Of a stretch of DNA of 64,000 nucleotides, positions 49,141 to 58,472 are shown piece by piece. The translations under genes and the position numbers were made by a program. Position 1 is the stretch's first letter, and every line of letters starts with the position of its first letter. This DNA comes from CAVUCH01 sp963763095. Lineage in GTDB: Bacteria; Acidobacteriota; Vicinamibacteria; Vicinamibacterales; JAENWD01. The stretch covers positions 1 through 64,000 of the forward strand of contig CAVXNR010000007.1 in NCBI GenBank assembly GCA_963763095.1, read 5' to 3'. A model generated the notes under the pieces. It saw only the letters and a list, made by a program, of their open reading frames with translations. It did no database searches and was not told the DNA's origin.

Positions 49141-49608
49141 TCACACCGGCACGCGCAGGCTCAATATCCAGAGCAGCGGCAGCCACAGCTCACGCGCGAA
49201 CGGCACCGGCCGGTCGTCGACCAGCACCTCGGCGGCGTCATAGCGGCCGATGATTTCGAACAGGTCCTTGAGCGCGCCTGCGTCCTGCGGGTAGAAGCGC
49301 GCCCGGTGGCGGAAGCTGTCGCCGCTGCCCGTTTCCCGGTATTCCGCGGACGCACGCGCCAGCGCGACGGCGCGGTCGTAATCCGGAGCTTCAAAGGGCG
49401 GAAACGTGAGCGTGAAGGAGAACGGTCTGGGAGGCGCGCCAAAAAGGGCGGCGTGCAGGTCGGGATCCAGCGCGGCCAGCTCCTCCGGGGTCGGCTGCTC
49501 CGGCAGATCCGCGTACGGCCAGAAGCGCTCGCGCGGCTGGTAGGCTGGTGTGCCGGAGCCGCGGGGGAACACCTCGGAAGGATCCGGGTTGCTGCTGGCG
49601 TTGGACAT
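49141..49608 (-). CDS. Protein of unknown function
   Basis: 155 residues starting MSNASSNPDPSEVFPRGSGT. The N-terminal third is Pro/Ser/Glu-rich and likely disordered. The middle has PFSFTLTFPPFEAPDYDRAV and YRETGSGDSFRHRARFYPQD. The C-terminus, FARELWLPLLWILSLRVPV, is hydrophobic and might be a membrane anchor. The frame is intact. I do not recognise the family. It is transcribed divergently from selA across a 232-base gap that holds no other feature I can name. Confidence 0.6.
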   Translation of the reverse strand: MSNASSNPDPSEVFPRGSGTPAYQPRERFWPYADLPEQPTPEELAALDPDLHAALFGAPPRPFSFTLTFPPFEAPDYDRAVALARASAEYRETGSGDSFRHRARFYPQDAGALKDLFEIIGRYDAAEVLVDDRPVPFARELWLPLLWILSLRVPV

Positions 49609-49840
49609 GTGACGCGATGACCGGACGTCGCGCGCGTCGGACGCGCGACAGACGCGAGATTGTATCCCGACGGCAGTCACCAGGCAAGCGGGCGTCCAGG
49701 TCTCCACGTGGACGCGCCTCGTGGCCGGCAGGACGTCGTACCACCCTCCCGCTTCGGGGCGCTGTCACGTTCGCGTTATCGGCGGCGCTGGGACGCGCCG
49801 CATCCCGGGTGTTATCCTCACGCGCGGCAGTGGCAGCAGC

Positions 49841-51220
49841 ATGACCGCACGCGCAATCCCTTCCATCGATCAGCTCACGCTCCGGCCGGGTGTCCAGGTG
49901 CTCGTCTCGCGCTACGGACACGGCGCCGTCACAGAGGCGGTGCGCGCGGCGGCGGCCGAAGTGCGCGCGCATCTGGCGGGCGCGGGGCCTGCCCCCGGGG
50001 GAGGCGAGATCGCGGCGACGATCGAGGCGCGCGCAGGCGCGCTGCTGGCGGCCAGCTTCCGCCCCTCGCTCAGGCGCGTCATCAACGCGACCGGCGTGAT
50101 CCTCCACACCAACCTCGGGCGCGCTCCCCTGGGCGAGGCGGCACTGGCCCGCATCCGCGAGTCTGGCCGGCGGCTACACGAATCTCGAGTACGACATCGA
50201 CGCCGGCCGTCGCGGGGCGCGCGACACGCATGCCGAAGGGCTGCTCTGCCGCCTGACGGGAGCAGAAGCCGCGGTCGTCGTGAACAACTGCGCCGCGGCC
50301 ACCCTGCTGGCGCTGGCCGCGCTGGCACGGGGCCGTGAGGTGGTGGTATCCCGGGCCGAGCTCGTCGAGATTGGCGGCGGCTTCCGGGTCCCGGACGTGA
50401 TGGCGCAATCGGGCGCGCGGCTGCGCGAGGTGGGCACCACGAACCGCACGCGCGCGGCCGACTATGCGCTGGCGATCAGCGAGGCGACCGGCGCCATCCT
50501 GCGCGTGCACCCATCCAATTTCCGGATTGAAGGTTTCGTGGAGCGGACGCCCCTGACAGAGCTGGTGGCGCTGGGCCGGCGCTTCTCGGTGCCGGTCGTC
50601 GAGGACCTGGGGAGCGGCTTTACGCCTGATGGGCCCGACGGAGATTGCATCGTTCGCGCACGAGCCGACAGTTCAGCAGAGCATCGGGGCGGGTGTCGAC
50701 GTCGTGTGCTTCAGCGGCGACAAGCTGCTGGGTGGGCCGCAGGCCGGCGTGATCGTCGGGCGCACGGCGCTCCTGGCACAGGATGCGGAAGCACCCGCTG
50801 CTGCGGGCGCTGCGCGTCGACAAGCTCACGTACGCCGCACTCGAAGGAACCCTGGTCGAGCACCTGGCCGGCCGGGCCGACGAGTCGCTGCCCGTGCTGC
50901 GCATGGCGAAGCTCAGGGCAGAGGCGATCGGCGCGCGGGCGGATCGCGTGGCCTCCGCGGTGCGCACTGCGGGCTGGTTGACGCAGGTCGTGGACGGGGT
51001 GTCGACGATCGGCGGGGGCAGCGCGCCAGGGAGCGTGCTGCCTACCCGGCTGATTGCCATTGCGCACGGCTCGCACAGCGCGGACGCATTGGACGCGCGA
51101 TGCCGCGGGCTCGACACGCCGATCATCGGCCGCATCGACGACGACCGCTTCCTGCTGGATCTCAGGACTGTCAGGGAGGAAGAGGACGAGGAGATTGTCA
51201 TCGCCTTCCGCGGGATGTGA
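49841..51220 (+). CDS. selA: L-seryl-tRNA(Sec) selenium transferase (frameshifted)
   Basis: PLP enzyme converting Ser-tRNA(Sec) to Sec-tRNA(Sec). VINATGVILHTNLGRAPLGE is the SelA N-terminal signature. After an indel near 50165 come YTNLEYDIDAGRRGARDTHA and AVVVNNCAAATLLALAALA. After another near 50635 comes CFSGDKLLGGPQAGVIVG with the PLP lysine. A last change near 50785 leads to LLRALRVDKLTYAALEGTL. The total is 460 codons, so indels cancel. No selB, selD or tRNA-Sec is seen in the window. The call implies that the organism makes selenoproteins. Confidence 0.93.
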
Positions 51221-51287
51221 CGAAATCTGCCTTGAAGCTTCTGGACCCAGGGACCGAGGGGGCCGGGCGATGTGGAAGCGAGCGGGG

Positions 51288-51627
51288 CTACGGAGAAACT
51301 TCCCACCGCCGCCTCTTCCGAGTCGAACGACGGCAGCACCGTCGACAGCTTGGTGATCTTCAGGAGCATGGCCGTGCGATCGGTGGGCTGCAGCATGCGG
51401 ACGCCGCCCCCGCGCGAGGTCATGGACGTGTGCGCCCGGACGATCTCGCCGAGGCCGCTGCTGTCGAGCAAGCCCAGCTTCTGCAGGCCGAACACCACCT
51501 TGACGCGTCCTGCCGCGACGAGCGCATCGACGGCCTCGCGGAACTCCGGCGCGCCGTCGCCCAGTGTCAGCTTCCCCTCGAGATCGAGAACGGTCACGTT
51601 CCCGACTTCCCGCTCGACGATTCTCAT
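51288..51627 (-). CDS. STAS-domain anti-sigma factor antagonist
   Basis: MRIVEREVGNVTVLDLEGKL, then the conserved loop LGLLDSSGLGEIVRAH with the phosphorylatable serine of SpoIIAA-type antagonists (about residue 58), and the end KITKLSTVLPSFDSEEAAV. The expected length is about 112 residues. The open frame runs on antisense to selA, so an indel has probably removed the stop. TAG at 51288-51290 in the next frame fits the family length and is used here. No anti-sigma kinase or sigma factor lies beside it. It converges with selA. Confidence 0.85.
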
Positions 51628-51718
51628 GTATGGCTCCCTGCTCCCACAGATCACTGGCATCCTATCGCACTACCCACCGCAGCCGTGCGGGGGGTCACCC
51701 GGGGTCCTCGTGCGTCTC

Positions 51719-53172
51719 CTATAGAAACCTGAACGCCAGCGTGGCGATTGCTGTCGGTACTAGTGCCCCGAGCAGGAGGCGGAACGCGACACGCTCCCGT
51801 CGAAGAACCGGCTGAGGATCGCCTGGCCCGCCGGGTTCGGCGCATTGGCAATGACCGTCAATCCCCCGCCGGTGACGGCGCCCGTAACGACCGCGTATTG
51901 CATCGACTCGGTCAGGCTGGGCACCAGCGTCGCCAGGTACGTGACCAGCGCATTATCGTTGAACGAGGTCAGGAGCATCGCGCCATAGTAGGGAGGCCGG
52001 ACGGGGAGGCTGGCGAGCGTCGGCTCAATCCACCACCCCTGCAGCCCCCCATGGATGACGAGCCCCGCCAGAAAGAACCCCACGAGCAGCGGCGGCTTCA
52101 GATCGATCGGGCTCTGATAGGGGCGTGTCGCCCGCGCGAAGCCGAGAAAGAAGAGGAAGCCTCCGATGAAGAGCGGAGGGTGATGGGCGTTCACGACGGT
52201 CCACGCGATGAACAGCAGGTGAACGGCTGCTACCCACATGGGGGGCGGTAACGTTGCGACGGAAGGCTCCTCATCGACGCCGTCCTCGGAACGGTCGAAA
52301 TCGGGCTGGGGTGGTTTCTGCGCGAGACGCCTGAACTCGCCCCGAAACGCCAGGAAGTACAGGCCGCAGGACACGCAGATCGCGGTCGCCGCCTTCCAGC
52401 CGAAATGCGTGCTCATGTAGACGTAATCCCAGCTCCAGGGCCTGGCGACCATGAGCACGGGAGGCGCCGCGAAGTGGGTGAGCGTTCCTCCAATCGACAC
52501 GTTCACGAACAGCAGCCCCAGCGTGGCGTATTTCAGCTTGGTGCTGGGCACGAGGTCATAGAACTGACGTGCGAGCAACAATGCACAGATGGTCATGGCC
52601 GCCGGCTCGGTGATGAACGATCCGAGCAGCGGCCCGATCACGAGAATTGTCAGCCACCAGGCCCCGGGAGTCTCCTTGCCCAGCACTGCCACCCTGCGCA
52701 TCCAGGACTCGGCCAGCAGCACGACCGGGCGTGTTGCCGCCAGCGCCATGATCACGACGACGAACAGCGCCTCGGTGTAGTTGACGCCCTCATTGAGGTA
52801 GTGCGTCGCGGTTTCCCAGCCGAAAAACGACAGCATGGCCATCAGCAGAACGACGACCCAGAGCCCGAAGACCACCTCTATCTCGCCGAGGAAGTGCAGG
52901 GCCTCGGCGCGAAGGCTGGGCACGAGCGGCAGCCGCAGCGCGCGCTGGTGCGCCTCGTGTCGCTCCTCCATCCGGTGGGCCAGCACCGTGAACCGTGCTG
53001 CGAGGAACGTGTGAAGGATTGCGAGCAGGAAAATGCCGGTGGCAATCAGATTGAACGGCTCGATCTGCGCGCGGTCTGCGAGGGTCCCGAGAAGGCCGTC
53101 GGGCGACGCGTGCGGATACGCGGAGAGTGGAAGCGGGAAGCTGTGGACAACCGGAGCGTCGGGCGGCAACAT
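51719..53172 (-). CDS. Putative Na+/H+ antiporter (PF07399 type, C-terminal frameshift near 51785)
   Basis: The protein has about ten hydrophobic segments, for example FNLIATGIFLLAILHTFLAA, VVFGLWVVVLLMAMLSFFGW and FVVVIMALAATRPVVLLAES. Conserved stretches are LLGSFITEPAAMTICALLL, NVSIGGTLTHFAAPPVLMVA and TSFNDNALVTYLATLVPSL. These resemble the ion-transporter superfamily and the putative Na+/H+ antiporter family PF07399. The open frame ends ASCSGH, but after an indel near 51785 it continues RLLLGALVPTAIATLAFRFL to TAG at 51719. The corrected length is about 484 residues. The substrate is inferred. Confidence 0.78.
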
Positions 53173-53363
53173 CTCTAGACGTTACCGGACCGGTGACCGC
53201 CCGACAACGAAAGACGTGAGCTGCTGCGTGGCTGCCCCCCTGTGCGTCGCAGCCTTCGGTGTGCACCGGGCTTGCAGGCGACGGCGATGCGATCATCGAC
53301 ACGCGGGCTGGCTGACGAGGCGGAGACGTCGCGAATGCTGACGCGCACTGGAGGAGGAAGCCG

Positions 53364-53888
53364 ATGCAGTTCCAGCTGACCCACGCGTTCGAGGTTCTCG
53401 AGCGTACGCCGGCAACCTTTCGCGCTCTTCTCGGCGGTCTGCCCGAGGCGTGGACGTCACCGAATGAGGGTCCCGACACGTTCAGCGCCTTCGACAACGT
53501 CGGTCACCTGATTCACGGCGAGCGCACGGACTGGATCCCACGCGCCCGCATCATCCTCGCACAGGGGGCGAACCGGCGGTTCGAGCCGTACGACCGGTTC
53601 GCGCAGTATCACGAGAGCCGGGGTAAGAGCCTCGCCGAGCTGCTCGACGAGTTCGCGCTGCTGCGCGCGGACAACCTGATCACCCTTCGCGGGTGGCAGC
53701 TCTCCGATCGTGAGCTGGCGCTGGAAGGAGAACACCCGGAGCTGGGGACCGTTACGCTCCGGCAGCTCCTCGCGACGTGGGTGGCGCACGATCTGGGCCA
53801 CGTTGCGCAGACGGCGCGCGTGCTCGCCAGGCAGTACCGGGAGGCGGTCGGGCCGTGGCGTGCGTATCTGCCGGTGCTCGGCGTCTAA
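53364..53888 (+). CDS. DinB family protein
   Basis: 174 residues in an intact frame. It starts MQFQLTHAFEVLERTPATFR, and the metal-binding histidines lie in NVGHLIHGERTDW (about residues 45-57) and VAHDLGHVAQTARVLARQYR (about 140-160). This is the four-helix DinB/YfiT fold, related to thiol-dependent transferases. The substrate is unknown. GGAGGAAG precedes the ATG. Confidence 0.85.
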   Translation: MQFQLTHAFEVLERTPATFRALLGGLPEAWTSPNEGPDTFSAFDNVGHLIHGERTDWIPRARIILAQGANRRFEPYDRFAQYHESRGKSLAELLDEFALLRADNLITLRGWQLSDRELALEGEHPELGTVTLRQLLATWVAHDLGHVAQTARVLARQYREAVGPWRAYLPVLGV

Positions 53889-54032
53889 TGGTCAACTCCG
53901 CCGAACGCAGTCGCGGCCACGATCAGCTGGACGCTCGAGCTGCGGACCGGCTCTACGTCCAGCACGGATCCTTAGCCGAGGTGGCGCTGTAGAGCTCGAT
54001 CGCGGTAAGAGGATCATCCGAGGAGGTATGCG

Positions 54033-54524
54033 ATGAAGGTCGTCGTGGGTGACGCTGGCAACCGTATGTCTTGGGACGGCGGCGCTTGCGCAGGGCGGCG
54101 CGAAGCCGGCCGCGGCAACGGACGCAGGGCGACAGACGGCCGCTGATGGTCTCGTTCGCTGAGCTGACGTGGACCGAGCTGCCCGAGCGGAAAGGCATGC
54201 AGTTCGCGTGCTCTCGGGCGAACCCGCCACTGGGGAATACACACAGATGACGAAAAGTGTCCGGCCGGGACCGACAATCCACTGCATGCGCACAGCAGTG
54301 AGCTGAAGAACGTGATCATCAGCGGTATCTGGTACACAGGCGCAAACGCCACGTCGGCCAGAGACTTCGGCGCGGGCTCGGTTGTGATGATGCCCGCCAA
54401 CTGGGTGCATGTGAGCGGCTGCCGCGCCGGAGCCGACTGCGTGTGTCTATCAGGATGGCAGGGGCCGCTTCGGATTTCAAGCCGGTGGCAGAGGAAGTCA
54501 AGCGTGACAGAACAGAGCGACTAG
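54033..54524 (+). CDS. Exported cupin-domain protein (several frameshifts)
   Basis: AGGAGG at 54021-54026 precedes ATG 54033. Correcting an extra G near 54047 gives a signal peptide VTLATVCLGTAALAQGGAKP. After further indels come LTWTELPERKGMQFA, LSGEPATGEYTQMTK, then DNPLHAHSSELKNVIISGIW with cupin motif 1 histidines, and FGAGSVVMMPANWVHVSGCR with motif 2. It ends at the TAG 54522-54524, sharing CTAG with the stop of the convergent gene. It is likely a periplasmic cupin of unknown substrate. With at least four indels, the exact sequence is uncertain. Confidence 0.7.
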
Positions 54525-54908
54525 CCGGGGAACCGGAGCAAGGTGTAAGGCCGCGCCTCGACGAACCGCCAGCTTGGTCCTCGCGGCGCAGCAGCGCGGC
54601 GATGTGGACGACCAGAATGACGTGGCCATGAGGGGCGTGAATGGTCTGTTCGCATCGGCGAATGCGTGGTGTTCTCGACCGCCGAACGCTGGCGAGACTG
54701 AACGTTGTCGAGGTATCGCGCAGCATGCCGCGAAGTGCTCGGAGTAGATCGCAGCAATGGCTGCACGCCCGTCGGCACGTTGGCCAAAAGGAGTGATCAT
54801 CGCGCCGTCCTCGACGAAGAAGCTGGCGACCGCCGGCCCATCGTGGGTCTTCCACGCATCGGAGAAGTGGTCGAACGTGGATTTGACCTGATCCAGATGC
54901 GTGGACAT
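54521..54908 (-). CDS. NTF2-like/SgcJ-type small protein (frameshifted)
   Basis: MSTHLDQVKSTFDHFSDAWK, then GPAVASFFVEDGAMITPFGQ and RAAIAAIYSEHFAA are typical of the SnoaL-like/SgcJ-EcaC branch of the NTF2 fold. After indels near 54725 and 54590 the rest is HVILVVHIAALLRRE and WRFVEARPYTLLRFPG, ending at TAG 54521-54523. The predicted length is about 128 residues. Such proteins are small hydrolases, isomerases or ligand-binding folds; the role here is unknown. Confidence 0.75.
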
Positions 54909-55047
54909 GCAACCTCCAGTGAGCTGTATGCGCCGGTGTGGAACTCGCGCCCGCCTGGCTGACGGCGGCCAGTATAGACCCGCGTACAGGTACGGCTGGG
55001 GTGCCGGGGACTCGAGCGCAGAATCACGCTGAGTAGCAGCAGATCCG

Positions 55048-55911
55048 CTACCCGCTCCCGGGGATGCGAAAGGGTGGGGGCTGCGCGCCGTCGGCGTCGG
55101 TGAAACCGTACTCGCGGGCAAGCGTGCCGACTTCGACGAGCTGGCCCGACTTCTCGAGCACGCGCCCGTCGAGCGCGAGCGCAACGATCGCGCGGCCAAG
55201 ATAGGCGGTGGTTTCCTTCGGCCCGCCGGGGCCGTCGAGGGCAGCCGAGGCGCCGGCACGGCGGAAGGCCTCGACGACACGCTCGGTGCGCATGAACCCT
55301 GGCGCCACGGCGAGGGCCGCGATGCCGTGCTCACGCAGTTCCTGCGCCATGGCCCACGTCAGGCGCGCGATGGCGTTCTTCGCCAGGTCATAGAACACGT
55401 TGCGCATGTACGGGAGCGCGTCGAGGTTCGCCGTCGTGCTCACGATGAGACCACGGCGGACGGGCAACATGAGTGGCACCGCGAGACGGCTAGCCGTCAG
55501 ATGCGCACGAACGCCGGCCGTGAACATGCGGTCCCATTGACGGAGGGACTGTTCCCAGAACGGCACGACCGCCAGCGGGCGACATTCGGCGTCCTCGTAC
55601 CCGCCCCACACGTTGTTGACGAGGAGATCGAGCCGGCCATGATCCGCGCGGATGCGGCTGAAGAGTGATTCGACATCTGAATCGACCGTATGGTCGCATC
55701 GGACGGGGATGCCGCGGCCGCCGCGGTCGGTGACCTCCTGAGCAGACTCCTCGATTGTGCCTGGCACGTCGTCGGTGGTGGGTCCGCCGCGGACGCTTCG
55801 ACCGGTCACGTACACGGTGGCCCCCGCCGCTCCGAGCTCGACGGCAATGCCGCGCCCCGCACCGCGGCTGGCGCCAGTCACCAGGGCGACGACGTCGTTG
55901 AGGCCCGCCAT
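55048..55911 (-). CDS. Short-chain dehydrogenase/reductase
   Basis: The 287-residue frame is intact. The NAD(P)-binding motif VALVTGASRGAGRGIAVELG is near the N-terminus (TGxxxGxG). LDLLVNNVWGGYED holds the NN of the NNAG-like motif. The catalytic serine region is GLIVSTTANLDALPYMRN, and YDLAKNAIARLTWAMA carries the YxxxK-type active site (YDLAK, about residues 170-174). The long N-terminal and C-terminal loops resemble the DHRS1 branch. The substrate is unknown. It is transcribed after the O-methyltransferase with a 12-base gap, so the two may act together. Confidence 0.9.
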   Translation of the reverse strand: MAGLNDVVALVTGASRGAGRGIAVELGAAGATVYVTGRSVRGGPTTDDVPGTIEESAQEVTDRGGRGIPVRCDHTVDSDVESLFSRIRADHGRLDLLVNNVWGGYEDAECRPLAVVPFWEQSLRQWDRMFTAGVRAHLTASRLAVPLMLPVRRGLIVSTTANLDALPYMRNVFYDLAKNAIARLTWAMAQELREHGIAALAVAPGFMRTERVVEAFRRAGASAALDGPGGPKETTAYLGRAIVALALDGRVLEKSGQLVEVGTLAREYGFTDADGAQPPPFRIPGSG

Positions 55912-55923
55912 GAGGTCCGTCTG

Positions 55924-56937
55924 CTACTTGATGCCGATCACCATCGAGTCAGGCCCGGCGAGCGGCTCCACACGCGTCGCCGAGAATCCCGCCTCTTTCA
56001 TCCACGCCTGGCAGTCAGCGCCGGTGTAGTCGAAGCCCGCCGGCGTTTCGATCAGCATGTTCAGGCTCATCATCAACCCGAAGGCATTCTTCGACCGATC
56101 GTCGTCGATGATCGCCTCATAGACGATGAACGCGCCGCCGGCTGGGACAGCGTCGAACGCCTTGCGCACGAGCATCTTCTTCGTGGGCAGGTCCCAGTCG
56201 TGCAGGATATGGCCCATCAGGATCACATCGGCCTTCGGAGGTCCTGCGTGAAGAAGTCGCCGGCCATGAACGTCGAGCCGGTCCGCGACGCCTACGGCGG
56301 CGATGTACTCCTCGAAAATCGGCCCGACCTCCGTCAAATCGAACCCGATGCCACGGAGGTGCGGGTTGGCCAACGCGATCTGCGCCGCCAGATCACCCTG
56401 TGCCGTGCCGACGTCGGCGAACGTCCGGTAGTCCTTCCACGGGAACGCCCGGGCGATCCTCATGTTGGCGACATGGCTGACGCCCGTCATCGCCGCGAGA
56501 AACTCCTTCAGGCGCGCAGGATCTGCGTAGAGCATTTCGAAAAGCCCGGGCCCGCCGCCCTTGGCCTCGTTCTGCGGCGCTCCGGTGCGAAGCGCCTCAG
56601 TGAGGTGGCCCCAGAATGGATACAGCCGATGGTTCGCCATCTCGAGGAAGCCGCCCAGGTAGGAGGGTTTCTTCCGATCCAGGAAGAGGTCGGTCTCAGG
56701 GGTGTTGGCGTAGCGGTCCCCGTTTCGCTGCAGGAACCCGAGCGCCACGAGCGCGTCCAGGAAGTCGCGCGCCGACCGCGGGTGCAGGCCAAGCCGGCCC
56801 CTCAGGGAATCGAACGGTTCGGCGCCCCGCGCCAGCTCCGTGAACACCCCCATCTCGATAGCACTCAGGAGTGTTTTCGAGGCCCAGAACGCCATCCCCG
56901 TCTGCAGGATCCTCTCGGGATTCGGCTGGTCATGCAT
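55924..56937 (-). CDS. Acetylserotonin-O-methyltransferase-like methyltransferase
   Basis: 337 residues from MHDQPNPERILQTGMAFWAS. An N-terminal dimerisation winged helix (LLSAIEMGVFTELARGAEPF) is followed by a class I SAM fold. ADVGTAQGDLAAQIALANPH is the Gly-rich SAM motif, and ADVILMGHILHDWD with HDWD carries the catalytic His of the Methyltransf_2 family. Around 56235-56285 the frame reads RRLLHAGPP where the next frame gives FMAGDFFTQD, so two compensating indels may corrupt about 15 residues. Substrates in this family are small phenolic or polyketide molecules; here unknown. Confidence 0.85.
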   Translation of the reverse strand: MHDQPNPERILQTGMAFWASKTLLSAIEMGVFTELARGAEPFDSLRGRLGLHPRSARDFLDALVALGFLQRNGDRYANTPETDLFLDRKKPSYLGGFLEMANHRLYPFWGHLTEALRTGAPQNEAKGGGPGLFEMLYADPARLKEFLAAMTGVSHVANMRIARAFPWKDYRTFADVGTAQGDLAAQIALANPHLRGIGFDLTEVGPIFEEYIAAVGVADRLDVHGRRLLHAGPPKADVILMGHILHDWDLPTKKMLVRKAFDAVPAGGAFIVYEAIIDDDRSKNAFGLMMSLNMLIETPAGFDYTGADCQAWMKEAGFSATRVEPLAGPDSMVIGIK

Positions 56938-56987
56938 TCGTTTTTCCTCGAAGGGCGGAACCACGGCTAGTCCGCTACGCTCTGTCC

Positions 56988-57007
56988 GCCGGAACTGAAG
57001 TTCCGGC
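56988..57007. repeat. CTGAAG-core palindrome between nuoN and the methyltransferase
   Basis: GCCGGAACTGAAGTTCCGGC is a perfect 9-bp stem around central GA, followed by TCCAC. It lies 22 bases past the nuoN stop and might also help end nuo transcription, although no T run follows. It is related to 572-595, 9838-9902 and 16554-16577. Confidence 0.6.
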
Positions 57008-57029
57008 TCCACGGAAAGACCTGACGGGA

Positions 57030-58472
57030 TCAGAATATGGTGCCGACGGACGCGGCAGCGAGGTCCAGGAGCCGGGTGGGGAGAATCCCGAGGTAGAAGA
57101 TCGCGATCGTGGAGACCGCCAGCGCCGAGAGCGCGACGGCGCCGATGACAGGCCTCGCGACGCCCTCTTCGGGCTCCGCCATGTACATCATGACGACCAC
57201 GCGCAGGTAGAAGAACACGGACACAACGCTCGTCAGCATCCCGATAATGGCGAGGTCGTAGTAGCCCGCCCGCACGGCGGCGCTGAAGACGTACCACTTG
57301 CCCACGAAGCCCGCCGTCGGGGGGAGGCCGCCGAGCGAGAGCAGGAACACGGTCATGAGCGCGGCCAGCGCCGGACGTGACTGCCACAGGCCGGCGTAGT
57401 CGCGCAGTTCATCGTTCGCCCGGTCTTTCGTGCCGAGCAGCGCAATGACGCCGAAGGCGCCGACGTTCGTCACGGCATACACGAGCAGGTAGAAGAGAAT
57501 GGACGCCTTCCCCACTTCGTTCGCCGCCACCAGGGCCACGAGCAGATAGCCGCCGTGCGCGATGCTCGAGTACGCGAGCATCCGCTTCAGATTCGATTGC
57601 GCCACGCCAACGACCGTCCCTACGATCATGGTCAGGATGGCGAGTGCCCAGATGACGGGCGTCCAGTCGGCACGCAGCGGCTCGAGGGCGGAGAGGAACA
57701 CGCGCGCGAACGCGGCAAAGGCAGCAGCCTTCACGCCCGTCGACATGAAGCCGGTCACCACCGTCGGCGCACCCTCGTACGCGTCGGGCGTCCACATGTG
57801 GAAGGGCACGGCCGACACCTTGAAGGCGAAGCCGACGAGCAGCAGTCCAACCGCCATCAGCATCATGGGGCTGACGTTCATGCCTTCAGCCGCCATGTAG
57901 CTGCCGATGCGATCGAGGCGCGTGCTGCCGGTCAGCGCGTACGCCAGCGCGATCCCGTAGAGAAAGAAGGCACTCGAGAAGGAGCCGAGCAGGAAGTACT
58001 TGAAGGCCCCTTCGGTGCTCGCCGGATCGTCGCGCCGCATGCCGGTGAGCACGTAGACCGCCAGCGAGAGAATCTCCAGGGCCAGGAAGATGAGCAGCAG
58101 GTCGGTTGCGATCGCCATGATCATCATGCCGGCAATCGCAAACAGCGTGATCGCGTAGTACTCACCGGCGGGCAGGTTCTCGCGCTCGATCGTGGGACCC
58201 GAGAGCGCAATCGTGAGCACGCCGACGATGATGAGCGTGACCGTGATGAACAAGCCGAAATTGTCGGCCTGCAGCGTCCCCCCGAAGCTGGTGGCGTTGC
58301 GCCCCCACAGCAGCACCGTCCCGGCAAGTGCGAAGCCGAGGCCGATCAGGCCGAGCGCGCCAATCGGCATCCGCTCGTCCTTCGCGCGGAACGCCTCGGC
58401 GATCAACGCGGCGAGGGCCGCAAGCGTGACGCAGACGATGGGAACGATGGCGGCGAACGTGGACTGGAGCAT
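57030..58472 (-). CDS. nuoN: NADH-quinone oxidoreductase subunit N
   Basis: 480 residues in an intact frame, with about 14 membrane spans. The antiporter-like core includes TDLLLIFLALEILSLAVYVL, the segment FKVSAVPFHMWTPDAYEGAP (with conserved Lys and His), and NLKRMLAYSSIAHGGYLLVA. It is one of three Mrp-like proton channels of complex I. The ATG overlaps the nuoM TGA (TGATG). It ends 22 bases before a palindrome and is the last nuo gene. Confidence 0.96.
   Translation of the reverse strand: MLQSTFAAIVPIVCVTLAALAALIAEAFRAKDERMPIGALGLIGLGFALAGTVLLWGRNATSFGGTLQADNFGLFITVTLIIVGVLTIALSGPTIERENLPAGEYYAITLFAIAGMMIMAIATDLLLIFLALEILSLAVYVLTGMRRDDPASTEGAFKYFLLGSFSSAFFLYGIALAYALTGSTRLDRIGSYMAAEGMNVSPMMLMAVGLLLVGFAFKVSAVPFHMWTPDAYEGAPTVVTGFMSTGVKAAAFAAFARVFLSALEPLRADWTPVIWALAILTMIVGTVVGVAQSNLKRMLAYSSIAHGGYLLVALVAANEVGKASILFYLLVYAVTNVGAFGVIALLGTKDRANDELRDYAGLWQSRPALAALMTVFLLSLGGLPPTAGFVGKWYVFSAAVRAGYYDLAIIGMLTSVVSVFFYLRVVVMMYMAEPEEGVARPVIGAVALSALAVSTIAIFYLGILPTRLLDLAAASVGTIF

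Noticed and set aside
49609..51287. tRNA-Sec next to selA
   Set aside because: No 90-base class II tRNA with anticodon TCA could be folded in the flanking gaps.
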